A DNA stretch of 64,000 bases from Anabas testudineus (GCF_900324465.2 NC_046616.1:9216047-9280046); one strand, 5' to 3'. Counted from the stretch's first letter, positions 12,401 to 36,204 are shown. Notes: generated by a model not told the origin, from the letters alone. Numbers and translations: made by a program.

Positions 12401-14229
12401 CTGTGTAGGAAAAAGATTCTCGTAAAAACAGGTTTACACAAGGGAAATTAAAGGTTTTAGATAGGTTTAACCATTTATGCTCACCGATCCACATCTCTAT
12501 TGCCCACATCTACACGTTCCATTGCTTTGAACGTTCAAAGATGGAAATAGAGTGACGCAAAAGCAGCAAAAGCATATCTTTAAAAATGGTGACGAATTTT
12601 GATTTGGTAGTTTGAAAGTTGACTATGTTGCAGGAGCAGTTTGAGAAGTTTCAATATATTTCTACCACTGGGAAAACTTGTCACTATTGGAAATCCTTTG
12701 TACTGTGGGTGACATGAACGTCAAACCAGACGGAAGTATAATATGTGCTCCTTACTGAAAATGTAGAATTTAAATCAGCTGTAAAGTACAGGTTAAATTT
12801 GCTGAGCTCATTGTTAATTGTCTACGGATACACACAGTCTCTAATGCATTCTCTAACTCCTAACTTTAATCTAAACCTCATTCTAATCTTAACCTTATAA
12901 CCAACCCAAAATGTCTTAGTACTGAACTAAAATTTGACATGCAGGTTGTCCAGTTGAGTCAAGCTCCGACACAGTGAAGATGGGCTTTGGATTTACAGGA
13001 CAGATTCAGGAGCTCATTTGTAACAACATAAACCTGCACGCATCATGCTGGGCTTTATTACCTCCTCTGAAGCTAATGCAGTCATTGTAAAAAATCTATT
13101 ATGCTAAGAAAAACCTTGTAGCTCCACTTTTCCAAATGATCAACTGAAGGTTTCGACTGTCTAAACCTTATATATTTTGTGCATATTTCATGGCCGATCC
13201 TATAAGATCCATGCAGTGCTGTGTTCCATGAAGGTGCTGCTCTGTTATCTACAACAGACATCTGGTGCCTGGGTGAAGTTGAAAGTGTAGCACTCGTGTC
13301 AAATTCAATTGCATTTGTTTTAACTTCCCATTAAAGCCGAGTGAAATGAAGCAGAGGAACAGGTCCATTTGAGAGAGTTTTCATACATGTTTTATCTACA
13401 GTTCTACTGATCCTATGAGTCTTTATGAGACACAAACATGGGGACTGGGGTGTATAATTTTGTCTCAGAACTTTATTTGCCAACATCAACAAACAGAATC
13501 ATGAGCAAATCATGGAACAACAAAAGACTTTTGTGCAAGTGTTTCTATTTGGATTTACTGTGATTCTTCATACAGTAGATTAACTCTTTTTTTCTTACCA
13601 GTAGTTTATGCAGCATTTGGTTCCCTTCATTTTATAACGGGCCAAGGATGATGTGTTTCAGTGCAGCAGTTTCAACTATGTTTTCTTTTTTCTTCAGAGA
13701 ATTGAACTGTATGTGTGTTTATTGTCATACAGTGTCTTTTTTGAAGTTATTTTTACTGATGTAATTTTAGCAACCGAAGGCCTTCGTAGTTACAGATATT
13801 TCCCGATGGCATTTAAAAGGACAGTGCTTGTATGCTCTTCTATTTCCTTCAGTCATCTCTCAAAGGGCTGAAATATTTTTAAACTCAGTAATATAAGTGA
13901 GGAATAAAGGCCTCTAAGTTTTGTGCAGGAACTAGCATATTTTTGTATTATTGAAGAGTGTGATACAAGCATCAGTTGTCTCTGTTCATGGATATTTAAT
14001 CAGCATTGCACAGTGTCCAGCACGGTGTATTCACACACAAGGGAGCAGAAGTAGCAGTAATTAGATGTAAATGGCCTCTTTCTCCTCCTCCTGCTCCCCT
14101 CCTCCCTCCACATGTACAGAGCAACAGGTCTAAATCTGTGCATGGTTGTGCAGAGCCTGTGGTTGTTGATAACAAGGACCTGATTTATTGACTGAATATT
14201 TGGTTCCTGCATTTCTAAAAACTGGAGCA
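9486..14229. other. actr5 3' UTR and actr5-ndufa4l2 intergenic DNA
   Basis: The stretch begins with the actr5 3' UTR, including an 18-bp perfect palindrome at 9496-9513. Its polyadenylation site could not be fixed because several weak AATAAA/ATTAAA-like sites occur in AT-rich sequence near 10.2 kb. The rest is AT-rich with no supported gene. The open frames at 10.4-11.9 kb have no recognisable domain or splice support. The last few hundred bases should hold the ndufa4l2 promoter and 5' UTR, but no distinctive promoter motif stands out. Confidence 0.55.
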
Positions 14230-17200
14230 ATGATGTTTCGAACAGCTGTAGAGCATGCTAAAAAGCACCCTGGTGTGAGTACCTTTATTTACTTTGTTTC
14301 TGTTATTTTTTTCTTTTTAGCACTTTAATAATCCTCAGCCACTTAACAAAAAAAACACATTTTGACAAAGAGGTTGTAGTGATTCTGGTTACATGTTAAA
14401 AAATGTTTTTAACAAGCTTAATTAGTGACCCAATAAAGTCTCTGCACTGCCCACTTTCCTTATGACAATAACTGAGCAGAAATATCTAACTAACACAGAA
14501 ATAATTACTCTCTGGTATCAGCATTTGGACAGCTGAAGTGTGAGAGTGTTGCAGTGTGTTAGACTGAGAAAACTTTATAATATCTATTTATTATGCCACA
14601 GCAATGTATTCAGTATTCAACATTAACATCATTGTAAATGCATCTGGTTTAAAAGTAGAAGCTGTGTGGCCCTCTTACAAGACACACAGAGAGTGCTGTG
14701 TTGTATTGTGATTTATTTATTTATTTATTTGGAGCCATTTTACCAAGTTGGATGAAAATTTAGTTTTTGTAATGTACTAGTGTCAAATGCATGCATTACT
14801 TTACAGCACATTTTGCACAACAAATGCAGCTTAATGTTCTGCATAATAAAAATGCTGAATTATTAATTCATTTCTAGCCAATCAAATGCAGTAGCAGAAA
14901 CTAATTAGTGAAGACACGACTGGAAGTCTAATTTTGTCTCATCTAATCGTATCTTAATTCTAATTCAGTAGGTTAAGTTGCTCCAGTGACTCATTTGAAT
15001 TCAAGCCAAAGTGAGAGAGGCTTAAGACTTTGAGAAGACACCCACGACTTTTATAAACACGCTAAATCTAAACTGACAAAAATACATGCGTTTAGGAAAT
15101 AAGTTGTTGGAATAAAAAAAAAAAATTCAAAATGTAAGTTACCCCCACAGGGAATGGGATTATTTCTATATTTTTAACCAGCTCTGCTGTCAGGAAGTGG
15201 AGTGACAGAGTTTTAACTTCTTGTCATCAGCCTCCCAGGAGAGACAGAGAGAGAGAGACAAATAGCAGGGAGCAAATCTCTATGAGACTCGACCAGAGCT
15301 TCTTCATATGGTCTATCATCCTGACAGATAGACATGCTGAGAGGCAGACAGAAAGAGAGAGAGAGAGAGACAAGCTGCAGGGAGCAAATCCCTCTGTGAC
15401 TCTACAAGCTAAGTTACAATAGTCAGAGAGAGACAGACAGGTAGAGAGAGAGAGACTGTTGGAGAGAGAAAGTGTCAGAGTCAGAGAGACAGGCAGATAT
15501 TCAGACAGACACCTAGAGATGGAGAAGGTCTATTAAAACAAGAGAAAGTCAGGGACAGAATGACAGGAGGCCCGACAGGTACCACTGAGACACACGGAGA
15601 GTTAATCAGAAAGACTGAAGCAGTGTCCAAAATCACTTTCTTTAAATATAATCCAGATTGTGCTGTCTGTCAAAGAAACGTGAGTAAAAACGACAGTATT
15701 TATCTCTGACGTGTACTAGAGTAGAAGAATAAAGAAATATAGAAACAATCAAACCCTAAACTTTAGAATAATACTTATTATTTAAGTGCTGTACTACACA
15801 GTCAGTTTTCTCTGTGAGGATAGATAGTTAAGAGAAACTCAGACTGAGAGGCAGATTTATAAAGTTTTTAGATAAAGTCTAACAGGCAGAGAAACAGACA
15901 GACACATGGAAAGACAGTCAGGCAGGCAAATATTCAGAGTTTGACAGGCAGAGTTAAAGACAGGTAGGTATAATAATTCAGTCATGATGCTGTAGATCTT
16001 CAGCTGACAGTAAAGTACCATTTGATGTCAACTATAAGTCAGCAGCTGGTTTTCTCTCTCTGCTGCCTTTTACCTAAGTAAAAGTACCAATAAAACAACT
16101 TAAAACACTTTCCTCGTTCGTTCGTTTGTTTTTGCTAAACAAAAAATATCTTTACTATTTTCTAATCTCTTTTTTGAAACACTGGATGATTTGACTTTGG
16201 GGACTGAAACAGATAAAGTAGAGAAGTACACAAAGTAATAGTGTCTCTAACATGGCTACTGTAGAGTACTTGACACACATTACATCCCAGCAGGTTCGCT
16301 GATGTAATGAAAGGTGACGGAGTAAAAGTTAATCCTTTGTTGTCGGTCAGCTGTTCAGACCTGCTACAGAAATAATGAGCTTGGTCCAGCAGCAGAGTAC
16401 AGATACTTACATTTACATTGGATTTTTAAATGGAGCATTTCTAGTGCTCCTGGTTTTTCTGTTGAGTTTAACACAGTGGAGTTAGTATTTTTAATTTTCT
16501 CCTCTAAAATGCTGAGTCTGCCCTTTTTTTTTTACGTTTTCGTATTGTAGACATTCAGCTAACAGAGCATCAGTCAAGAGGGTGAAGCTAATGGAGGCTG
16601 ATGCAACGCAGACAATGAGTTACTGTTTGGCTGCTTAATATACTGTATCTTTATATACTCCATCTTTTATTTATTTCACTCTTAGGACTGGGATTAGTCC
16701 AACTGTGAAAATTATAATACAAGAGGAAACTGGATTCATGAAACTATTGACAGTATAATCACTTATGTGACCTTAAAGTAGTAGTAATCGTTTTTTTGCT
16801 TGTAACATTAGTTAACAGCCATATAAAGCATAATAAATGGTTGATTGTAGTTGATTTTAAAATGTCCCTGGGGATGTTGACAGTAGTGGTTGTTATAGCA
16901 ACAGAGAGTTCAATTAAAACCAGCTGCTGACAGAAGAAGAATAACCGAGCTACCGCGGATATCAAATGTCAGTCTCCACTGTTTTCATCCTTCCTGGTGG
17001 TCTGCAAGTTGTTCCAGTGTGTCCGACTTTGCTGGGTTTATTGGTCTTTCTGGGGAAACTTGGAACAAGTTTTTTCAAACTTCCTTTACATTTTTAAACA
17101 AAAATAGTTAACCTCGTCCAGATGTGCTGCTGGGGGGGGGGTGCAGCTGTCAATACATGGCTCATATGGCTGAAAGTGAAAACACGTACATTCAGTCGTG

Positions 17201-18365
17201 GACTGCAGATCTAAAGATCTAAAACTTTTAGTGTTTGGCAGCAGGTATTTGTCCTCCAGCACATTTAGCCTTTTAAAGGTAACTTTAAATACACTGTTAA
17301 CTGTTTCTGGATAATGCATATTCAGCAGCAACCGAACAAGAACATGTTGACACTCTATATTATATCTATTCACATGCAAATATCACATAGCAAATTCACA
17401 AATGACAAATCAGCAAAGTTTAAATAAACTAACACAAGACTTAATGATTTGATCACATCTCTGTGTCTTCAGCTCGTCCCCCAGTTCTTCTTCATCTGTT
17501 TGGGAATGGGTGGTGCGTTTATGTATTTGATCCGGTTGGCCAGAGGACCCCATGTGACGTAAGGACTTTTCATCGTGACTTCTGCTAAAATACTGTAAAA
17601 AGTATCAATGTATTATTGCTCTTAGAAGAACTGCTTTCCATTTTTAACTTTTTACTGACAAAAACACTAACCTTGTAGACGATTAAACATTTATACTTTA
17701 TTAACATCATGCACAGGGAATCTGTTAATTAGCTTGTGTTTTCCTTTGTTCAGACACCTGTTCTGTTTTCACATTATCAAGAAAATAGTCATTTTAGAAT
17801 AATTAAGCTCAGACTTTTTTTTCCCTTTGTAGACATGACATGTGAAGGGCAGATGAATACGTTTCATGCTCTAATTAAACTGAGGGATAATTACTCTTGC
17901 TTGAATGTGCTCTGCTCCTGCTGCAATCCAAACTGTTGCTTTGCCTTTAATGATGGGCCAACGACAGCAGACGCAGCTAAATACTTTTAATAAGCGCTCA
18001 CAGGAGGCTGCACTGTGACTATTTACAAGCCAGAGTGTTGTGGTGGTGGCACAGTGCGATAAAAGCATGTTGTGTGTGGAGTTTGAATGTGATCCTCTAA
18101 CATCTATTGTGTCTTCAGCTGGAACAAGACCAGTAACCCTGAACCTTGGAATAAACTTGACCCCACCTACCAGTACAAGGTAATACGACAAAGTATTCAG
18201 TCTTACGAATGTTTAGTTAAATATTTTTTTGCATGTTTTGAATGCCAATGTGATGTTTTCACACCACAACCTCTACTAAATTTGATCCTCTTCTTCTTCT
18301 TTCCTTAGTTTGTGGCGATCACCACAGACTACAAAAACCTGAAGAAGGAGGGACCTAAGTTTTAA
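14230..18365 (+). CDS. ndufa4l2: NDUFA4-like mitochondrial protein 2
   Basis: Members of this family are small inner-membrane proteins. NDUFA4 is a cytochrome c oxidase subunit, and NDUFA4L2 is a paralogue that in mammals is induced by HIF-1 and lowers respiration. Four exons (14230-14274, 17473-17558, 18119-18179, 18309-18365) join in frame to give 82 aa, starting MMFRTAVEHAKKHPGLVP. One membrane segment covers about residues 16-38 (FFFICLGMGGAFMYLIRLA). It is followed by the family signature NPEPWNKLDPTYQYKF and the tail DYKNLKKEGPKF. ICLGMG is closer to NDUFA4L2 than to NDUFA4, and the neighbour shmt2 supports L2. Exon 1 ends in GGT before the donor GTGAGT, so exon 2 starts CTC in phase. 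Two adjacent ATGs open the frame and either could be used. Intron 1 is 3.2 kb. Confidence 0.93.
15230..15560. repeat. GA/GACA-rich repeat field with an internal duplication
   Basis: Runs of GA and GACA are mixed with unique sequence. A block containing GCAGGGAGCAAATC and ending in GACTC occurs at about 15251-15290 and again at about 15361-15402. This shows that a unit of about 112 bp was duplicated in tandem and then diverged. Confidence 0.75.
16050..16450. mobile_element. Possible worn nonautonomous repeat (AGTAAAAGTACC type)
   Basis: Short phrases such as AAGTAAAAGTACCAATAAAA and GAGTACAGATACTTACATTT are typical of a widespread fish interspersed repeat, often classed with hAT-like nonautonomous elements. 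No clean ends or target-site duplication can be seen. Assigned from memory of the phrase style, so low confidence. Confidence 0.3.
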
Positions 18366-18739
18366 ATCTAATAAACCACACAGGGAAAACCTCAGAAAAT
18401 TAAATTTACTCCTCTTTACTGCAGGTGGATTTTAGATCAGGATGGTTAAACATTTAGTATACCTGGTAAAAAGGTGACCACAAGTCTCAGTTAATGAATC
18501 CTCAGGACACTTAAAACGTATGTGTGAGACACAAGCTCCCCTTACGTTGAAACATTCCTGGTCTGTTTCACTTATACTGTATATTACAAACCGAGGATTT
18601 AGATTTGGTCATACTTATCTTTTGGCACCAGTGGTACTATAAGTTTAATCCAAATAGAAATGTTTCAGGAGTTTGCTACAGTGAGTCTGAATTTCATCTA
18701 AAGCTGTACAACATGCATTCCTTGAACTTTACAAACATT

Positions 18740-18745
18740 AATAAA
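18740..18745 (+). terminator. Candidate polyadenylation signal of ndufa4l2
   Basis: AATAAA lies about 375 bases after the stop and is followed within 30 bases by GT-rich sequence (GTAGGTTTTGGGTT). A second AATAAA begins only 5 bases after the stop (18370) and seems too close to be the main one. Confidence 0.45.
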
Positions 18746-18884
18746 GTCTTATGCAGTAGGTTTTGGGTTCAAACTGAGAAACACAGCCGTCTAGTTTCTT
18801 TAATCTTCCTTTATAATATCTGACTGAGAAAACAAGAATAAAAAACCTACACAAAATCTTCTTTTACAGCTTCTTTTTACAGTG

Positions 18885-19345
18885 GGATGCTTTCAGATAA
18901 AGTAAATTTACTCAAGTACTGTGCTTTAATTTGAGGTACTTATACTTTATTGGAGTATTTCTATTTCCTGTTACTTTTACTCTACTACATTTATTTGAAT
19001 ACTATTAGCTACTAATTAGATTCTTATAAAAATCATTCTATTGCAATAAAACGCTGACATATCATTAACCTCCTGTCACTATATAAGGATGTTAAAATCA
19101 GCCCCACAATTACAGACTGCTATTTTTGTTCCACAGTCTGTGGGTAACAACACATTCTTGTCATAATTTTTACCTTTGCAAATTTGTAAAAAAAAATCTG
19201 GACTAGATTTCAACATTTATGTTCACTGTTTAAAATACATTCCTTCCTCTTGTACTTTAAATAAGATTTAAAGCATGTACTTGAGTAGAAAAAGGAAAGG
19301 ATTCTTCTACCTTGTACTTACACCTTTACTTGACTATTGAGTTTG
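18885..19345. mobile_element. Worn nonautonomous repeat (ACTCTACTACATTTA type)
   Basis: The sequence starts with TTTACTCAAGTACTGTGC, continues with TACTTTTACTCTACTACATT and ends near TACTTGAGTAGAAAAAGG and TTCTTCTACCTTGTACTT. The two ends are imperfect inverted counterparts. These phrases are hallmarks of a very abundant fish interspersed repeat usually grouped with nonautonomous DNA transposons. The copy is degraded and codes for nothing. Confidence 0.5.
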
Positions 19346-19748
19346 TGATGCTTTACACAAAAATGTTGTACTAACTTCAGCATCTCAGTGAAGGTCAAAT
19401 TGATGTGACCTGACTGCTTGTGTTTTTTTCATCACTGCCACATTATTGTATGTTTAGCAGCCACTAAATTCAGCAATAAGTGTGTGAGTTATGAAGACCA
19501 GCAGAGATGAAGTAACCTGAATTCATTCAATAAATAAACTGTCTGATTCGGATTTGTATCTGTTTTTCATACACTCAGGTGACTTTCCTCAGACACCTGC
19601 ATGGAACTGAGTCAGATACAGATCTTATTCCACATCCACACACAGATAAAAATCCACCATCAGTAACTCTGATGGAGCGGATCCATCTGCTGGCAGTGCA
19701 GCTGTCACTCTGCAGCCTGATTGGTGCTTCTGCGACCACATTTAGTAG

Positions 19749-19769
19749 TGTGTGTGTGTGTGTGTGTGT
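19749..19769. repeat. (TG)n microsatellite
   Basis: About ten TG units. Confidence 0.85.
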
Positions 19770-21799
19770 CAGCTTGCGTGACAGCAGCCCTGTGTCTTTG
19801 ATCAGCGACAGCAGAGTGGCAGGAAGCTGAATAGTCCCCCAGCATGGTGTTGATGTATGACAGCAGAGCACACTGTGTACAACCTGAGTGCACACGTACT
19901 TCCACACATAGCAGTCCACATCCAGGCACCACTGTCTCTTGCATGCTGCAGACACAAGCACATACACATAGGATGAAAATAAAATGCACTGATGAGGTAA
20001 ATTAGGCAGAAACTACTTCTGTAATTAATTTTATACATCCACACTGCTACATCCACATCTTTGAAAAAAAGGAAATAGCTACGTGGGATTTTAAAGTGAG
20101 AAACACTGATTTCTAATAATGGTAAAATGAATGAAAGGTAAAATGAAGCCTCTACACACCACAGGATTTGTCTGTCCCTAACTTGTGACTGGATGTCATA
20201 TGACTGTTCCCCCTGACATATTAAATATTGACATGCAATAGTCATCCTTCCATGCTTTATTAGCTTACTTAGTAACTCCCCTACTACATCTGGAGGACAC
20301 ATTAAAGGGCAATTCTTAAATTCTAACACGACATCTCAGCTTTGTTCAGTGAAGGTGAAACTGTGTATTTCATCCTCTTAAGAAACCTCAGGCCGCTCCT
20401 TCGGCTCTTTGTGCTCACACTCCTCTCAGTGTCAGCTGTGTTTTTCTCCCCGTGCTGCCACAAAAAGAGGGAATGAAGAGAGAATAAAAATGCTGCAGAT
20501 CAAAAAATCCTCCTCCTTTTGAACACCACAGGGATTGTTGTGGCAAGAAGTAGAGGTCTAATGACCTAGAACGATGGAACATGAAGGATCAAATGATTTC
20601 CCTAAAGGATTTTTGAAAGCCTTTAAACTCACATAGACAAACTGCGTCAAAGAGCCGTTGGGTCATGAGAAACAGGCATGAAGATAAGTTGTTATTTGTG
20701 TTGTGATGCTACGTGTGTCTGTGTCCCCCTTGTGCCTGTGTGCGCCTGTGTTTTCCATCGACAGAGCTGAGAGCTTCTCTGGCCTCTGACCTATGATTCA
20801 GCCAGCAAAGTCTCTACAGCGAGGACACATTCCTCTGGCAGAAGCTGAAGCAGTAACCTTGAACCGAAAAATTGGACGACAAACTGAAAGGCCGAGCAGG
20901 ACACACAGTCTGTCAAAAAAACAAAACAAAAGTCCATTCAGTTCTTCAGTGAAATAAATATTAAACACTCCAATAGGCAGCGGCAGTGCTTCGTGCTGCA
21001 CAGCTCGTTCAGAGAAGCTTTATAAAGCATTTTGTGTCTCAGAGGAAACACTCCTCCTAGAATAATAAAGTTTATAATTTCATCCCAGAGAGAAATAAAT
21101 AGAGAGGTTATCTTTTTTTTTTTAAACTGTCTGGAAGTAAAAAGATCTGACTGGAAACAGTGGGAGAAAAAGCATTTAAAGAAGCAGAACTGCGAGTTCT
21201 GAAGATTTTCTTGAGGACAGTGAAGGACTCTGATGTTACATAATGTTCTCATTTCTTCTTGTCTTTAATGAACTGTCTGTGAATATTAGCATTATGTAAC
21301 GGGGTAAGAGGGTGACATACAGGGACAGTATCACAAAAATATTAATTTTACTTTCAGATGTAGGAACGGCTGCAAACGGTTGAGGGAAGACGCTCTAATT
21401 TACCTCGACCTCCTGGTTGTTCCTATTTGATTATATCAGGCACTGTATGATCATTAGTCTCCTTTCAAATAAATTTTTTTTTTAAATTAAAATGAATAAT
21501 TCATTTAAATTTTTCAGCGTGAGAAACTCTGACTACAACTATCATCTTTTCTAGATATCAGTCAATCTAGAGATTAGATCTTTTCCTTCTTCTGGACGAT
21601 TCCCTCAAGTGCACGGTGAGAGGAAATGACAAGAGGAAATGCCAGCAGCTTAACATGGATTAGTGTTTATAAAATCTGAAGAGCATCTTCCCCTTCTCTG
21701 ACTGTAAACATATAATGTATCATCTGTCTCTCTAGGAAATGTTACCCAGCAGCAGGTTTTTATAATATGGCGTGACTAATACAAGTGAGCACAAAATAC

Positions 21800-22545
21800 T
21801 CACAAATCATTTACAGTAACAAATCAAAGTGAAAATAAAGTAGGGGACATTAGTTTGTTTTACAAACGTTTGACGATGTCTGTGCTCCTGCTTTTTGGTT
21901 CAGTTCCTGCGGCTGCTGGGAGTTTCTCAAGGTCTGGGACAAAACCCGATACTGATAAGTGCTCTGAAAGGAGCTTAGTGACAAAAAAGCCACATACCTG
22001 AAAACACTTCAGAGTACTTCTTAGCTTTGGGCAACAAACGAGACTCTGTCTGTTCAGTCAAAACCTTATTAGAGAAAGTGCAGCAGCTGTTTATGTATAA
22101 ACTGCCAGATAATGTATAGTAGTGTGCAACATAAAAATAATTAATTCAATCTGTATGGAACGGGACATTACACATTCTTCACAAATCATTTACAATAACA
22201 AGTTAGCCTGAAGTCTAAAAACAAACTTTAAAAGGGTTTACCCTGTGTCATTTGTGGTTTAGTGAGTGTAAACTGAGCATGTGTTCAGTTCTCAACACAG
22301 CTGCTGGGAGTTTCTCAGGGTCTGGGACAAAGCCTGATGCTGATCAGTGCTCTGAAAGGAGCTTAGTGACAAAAAGCCACATACCTGAAAACACTGAATG
22401 GCCATTTACACTGAGAGTCTGTCTGTGCAGCGCAAACATCATTAGAGCGAATGCAGCAGCTGCTGATGTATTAACTGTCAGACAGTGTACAGTTTGGGAA
22501 TTATTATCATTAACAATCTCTCCAGCACTTGTCAGGACAAAACAG
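21800..22545. repeat. Diverged tandem duplication, about 385 bp per copy
   Basis: Copy 1 (about 21800-22175) and copy 2 (about 22180-22545) share, in the same order, ACAAATCATTTACA, GCTGCTGGGAGTTTCTCA, GCTCTGAAAGGAGCTTAGTG, AAAGCCACATACCTGAAAAC and GCAGCAGCTG. The offset grows from 379 to 388 bases along the unit, so small indels have built up. Neither copy has coding character or a recognised family. Confidence 0.8.
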
Positions 22546-23334
22546 TTTTCCACATTGAGTAGGTACAAACACAATTTCCCAAAGCAGGTCTGTAATAGGT
22601 TTTTCCCAGGGGTGTGTGAAGTAATGTCATGTAATAACTTGTTCCACTAAATGAAATGTACAATATACAGTGACACCTGCTTAAGTGATACGTTCCTGGA
22701 AATTGAACACCATCTAGAATTTGTATTATTACTTCACAACACAAGACACTTAGGTAATCCTCCTCTTTAAGTACTATTGTTTAGCATGTACGGTCTAAAA
22801 GACACAAAAATGTTGTAAACACTGTAGAGATCAGGTCTATTAATAGGTCTTTATACTCATACTATTTATACACCAGCCTCCACGGATGTCTGGCCACAGT
22901 GAGCTGTAGTTTCTTTTTTATATATGTAATTTTAACAACAGTACATTTTGTAATAATATATAATAAAACCTGTAAAATGAAAAATGCAATCAGTTATTAT
23001 TATTGTTATTAATCATTTGCATTGCTTTTACAAACATTAAAAGGAAATAATGTGTGCCACTGGAATTATTTGACTATTTTATCATTTTGATCAATGCTTT
23101 TCTCATTTGAGTGGTGAATTTAGGATATTAAATGACTATTTGTTCTATTTATTATTTTATTTATCATTTACATGTTGTATTTTTAATGTTATATGGCAGA
23201 TATATTGTCATTAGTTTCTATGGAAATGCTTGTTTTCATGCCAACATTATAAAAAATCATTATTAAAATTGTTATTTTACTAGAGGATGTGTCTGTAATG
23301 TAGTGGGGAAACTGCCTTCCTGATTGTTTTGTTG

Positions 23335-30440
<7,106 letters not shown>

Positions 30441-30951
30441 GGTGTAGCGGATGAAGACAACAATCAATAAATATAACAACTACTCTAAATATTCACTTCT
30501 TCCATAATGGTTGAAAAATTGTTCTTGGTGACTTTAATACATCCATACAGTTTGGGAAACCCCTGGAGAGACTGTGCTGCTCTACACAGTTAATAAAACC
30601 CTAATGAGGAGACAAATACCAAGTCACAGGATCTGATGCAACTCTCCATTGTGCTATAAACTGCATAGAGTTGAAAAGTTTCTAAGGGGCTCCTTTTCTG
30701 TTGTTGTTGTCCAAGATTGCTGCCTTGGTGTCTTTTGAAAACCTCATGAAGAGTGAGCCTGTGCAAAAACACTTTCATCACTCAAAATTATAATACTTTG
30801 CACCGGGGCTTTGGAAACAAGGGACTTAGAATAATGTGTCTTTTGATGTTCTAAACAATCCATTAAATGAAAGGCAGCGGAAAAACCAAACGTGTTGTTC
30901 AGTGGAGCGGTTATGGAAAACCTTGGACATGAAATGTGCATTGTGGGCTGG

Positions 30952-30985
<34 letters not shown>

Positions 30986-32138
30986 ACTTAGTTATCAGGG
31001 TCTTGTTTGTTGAAGGCAGCTTGTAGCTGCATGATAGTTACATAACTATGTGTTACATTGGCCTAATAGACAAATTACTGTTGAAGCATAAATATATGTT
31101 GAAGCAACTCTCCTTTCATCTTCTGTGTTCATTAAGTTTTCGAAGCCTTGAGTATATTGAATATTGCATAAGGAGGAGGCTGTGCAGTCAACTCCCCTTT
31201 AACAAGAAAACATATTTTAGGACATACAGCAGCACTCTTCTATTTCAATGGCCTCTGACAGTAAACAGACAAACACAGTGCAACTGGTCAGACACTGCAA
31301 CGATACAAAAACCTGTGAACACAACATGCATCTTCAAAACAGACATTTCTATTAGGGTGAAGGTGTCCTGAACTGACAAGATGACCCAGTTTGCAGTAAT
31401 AAGTGATTTATTTGAACCTGCACTTGCAGGTACGATCAGTTCTAAAATCTCTAAAAATAAGCAAATACATTATTAAACAAATGCGCTCACCCATAATGTT
31501 TGCCGTAATGACAGAGAAAGCATGTCTGTGACAGCAGAGGGTCGGGAAAACAAAAAGCTTTCAAGGTGCAAAGGGTGAAAGTCAGAACTGGAACGTAGCC
31601 AAGGACATGCGCACTTTGTGTCGCTGATAAAAGTAATTTTAACTGTAAACCATCTGGTTCACCTCTTTGGAGATTCTTGGCAATCGTAGCCACTGAACAA
31701 TGAACAAGCACTTGGAGACTGCTGTATGACAGATGATTCTGTCCCAAAAAGATGTCTCTATTTTGTTTTATTAACGAGCCCCAAAAACACAATTTTCAAA
31801 CAGTGAATAGCAAATTCTGGATTTAAGTCTTCAATGCATATTGAGAACAATTCATAAAACACTACACAGACAGTGATATCATGAGTCCAGCCACTGCTTT
31901 TTGGAGATTTCATTGGATGAGCTTAGTTTCAGACAATACAAAGCTACAAATTTTAAAACTGGCCATAAACACGTTCGGCTATTAGCACATTACCACGTTT
32001 ATGGTTCAAACTGCACTCACTGACAGGTTAAAATGTGTTTTTAACATCGTATAAAAACAGTCGACCTCAAACCTATTTTGAAAACCGGACACAAGACTTT
32101 AAAGGATGAATGAAAAGTCTCCGTTTCAGCAGAAACCG
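30441..32138. other. Interval between nxph4 and shmt2
   Basis: Both flanking genes run leftward, so this should hold the nxph4 3' UTR and the shmt2 promoter and 5' UTR. A minus-strand AATAAA candidate for nxph4 lies at 31767-31772 (plus TTTATT), with another at 31407-31412. A weak NRF1-like ATGCGCAC at about 31607-31614 is the only housekeeping-type motif seen. A CA microsatellite lies at 30953-30984. No gene is supported. Confidence 0.55.
30953..30984. repeat. (CA)n microsatellite
   Basis: About 15 CA units just upstream of shmt2. Confidence 0.9.
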
Positions 32139-35918
<3,780 letters not shown>

Positions 35919-36127
35919 TTTGCAGCAGCAGCACCAACGTTTCTCCATCCAGAGATTTGGGTTGTCTTAGAGGAAATGTGGCGAGAGTGAGTATGTGGTG
36001 GTGATTTACTGAGTTAGAGCCTGCACTCACTCCACAAGTAGAGAACACATTCTGCAGTGAGAGACGCAAAGACCCCCAAGATCTGGAGTGAGGAGTCGGC
36101 TCAGAGCTCCTTCTCCCTCCCACAATG

Positions 36128-36171
36128 TCTCTCTCTCTCTCTCTCTCTCTCTCACACTCTCTCTACCCCAC

Positions 36172-36202
<31 letters not shown>
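36128..36202. repeat. (TC)n followed by (AC)n, upstream of nxph4
   Basis: About 13 TC units run to about 36153, then a short bridge, then about 15 AC units from 36172. The compound repeat lies 210-285 bases upstream of the nxph4 start codon on its 5' side. Confidence 0.9.

Positions 36203-36204
<2 letters not shown>

Larger units (their letters stand above)
14275..17472. other. ndufa4l2 intron 1
   Basis: Noncoding. It contains a GA-rich repeat field (about 15.23-15.56 kb), a looser AGACAG-rich tail to about 15.96 kb, and a relic of a common fish repeat near 16.05-16.45 kb. It also has a G10 run near 17.13 kb. No exon is supported. Confidence 0.7.
18366..23334. other. Tail-to-tail interval between ndufa4l2 and shmt2
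   Basis: Holds the two 3' UTRs and repeats, with no supported gene. It includes a worn ACTCCACTACATTT-type repeat near 18.9-19.35 kb, a TG run at 19.75 kb and a tandem duplication at 21.8-22.55 kb. On the minus strand, overlapping AATAAA candidates for shmt2 lie at about 23148-23153 and 23156-23161, some 180 bases past its stop. Confidence 0.65.

Noticed and set aside
19802-20329. Minus-strand open frame of 175 codons in the ndufa4l2-shmt2 interval
   Set aside because: The translation has no recognisable motif, is cysteine-rich in a way typical of random AT-rich DNA, and overlaps a TG repeat and frames on the other strand.
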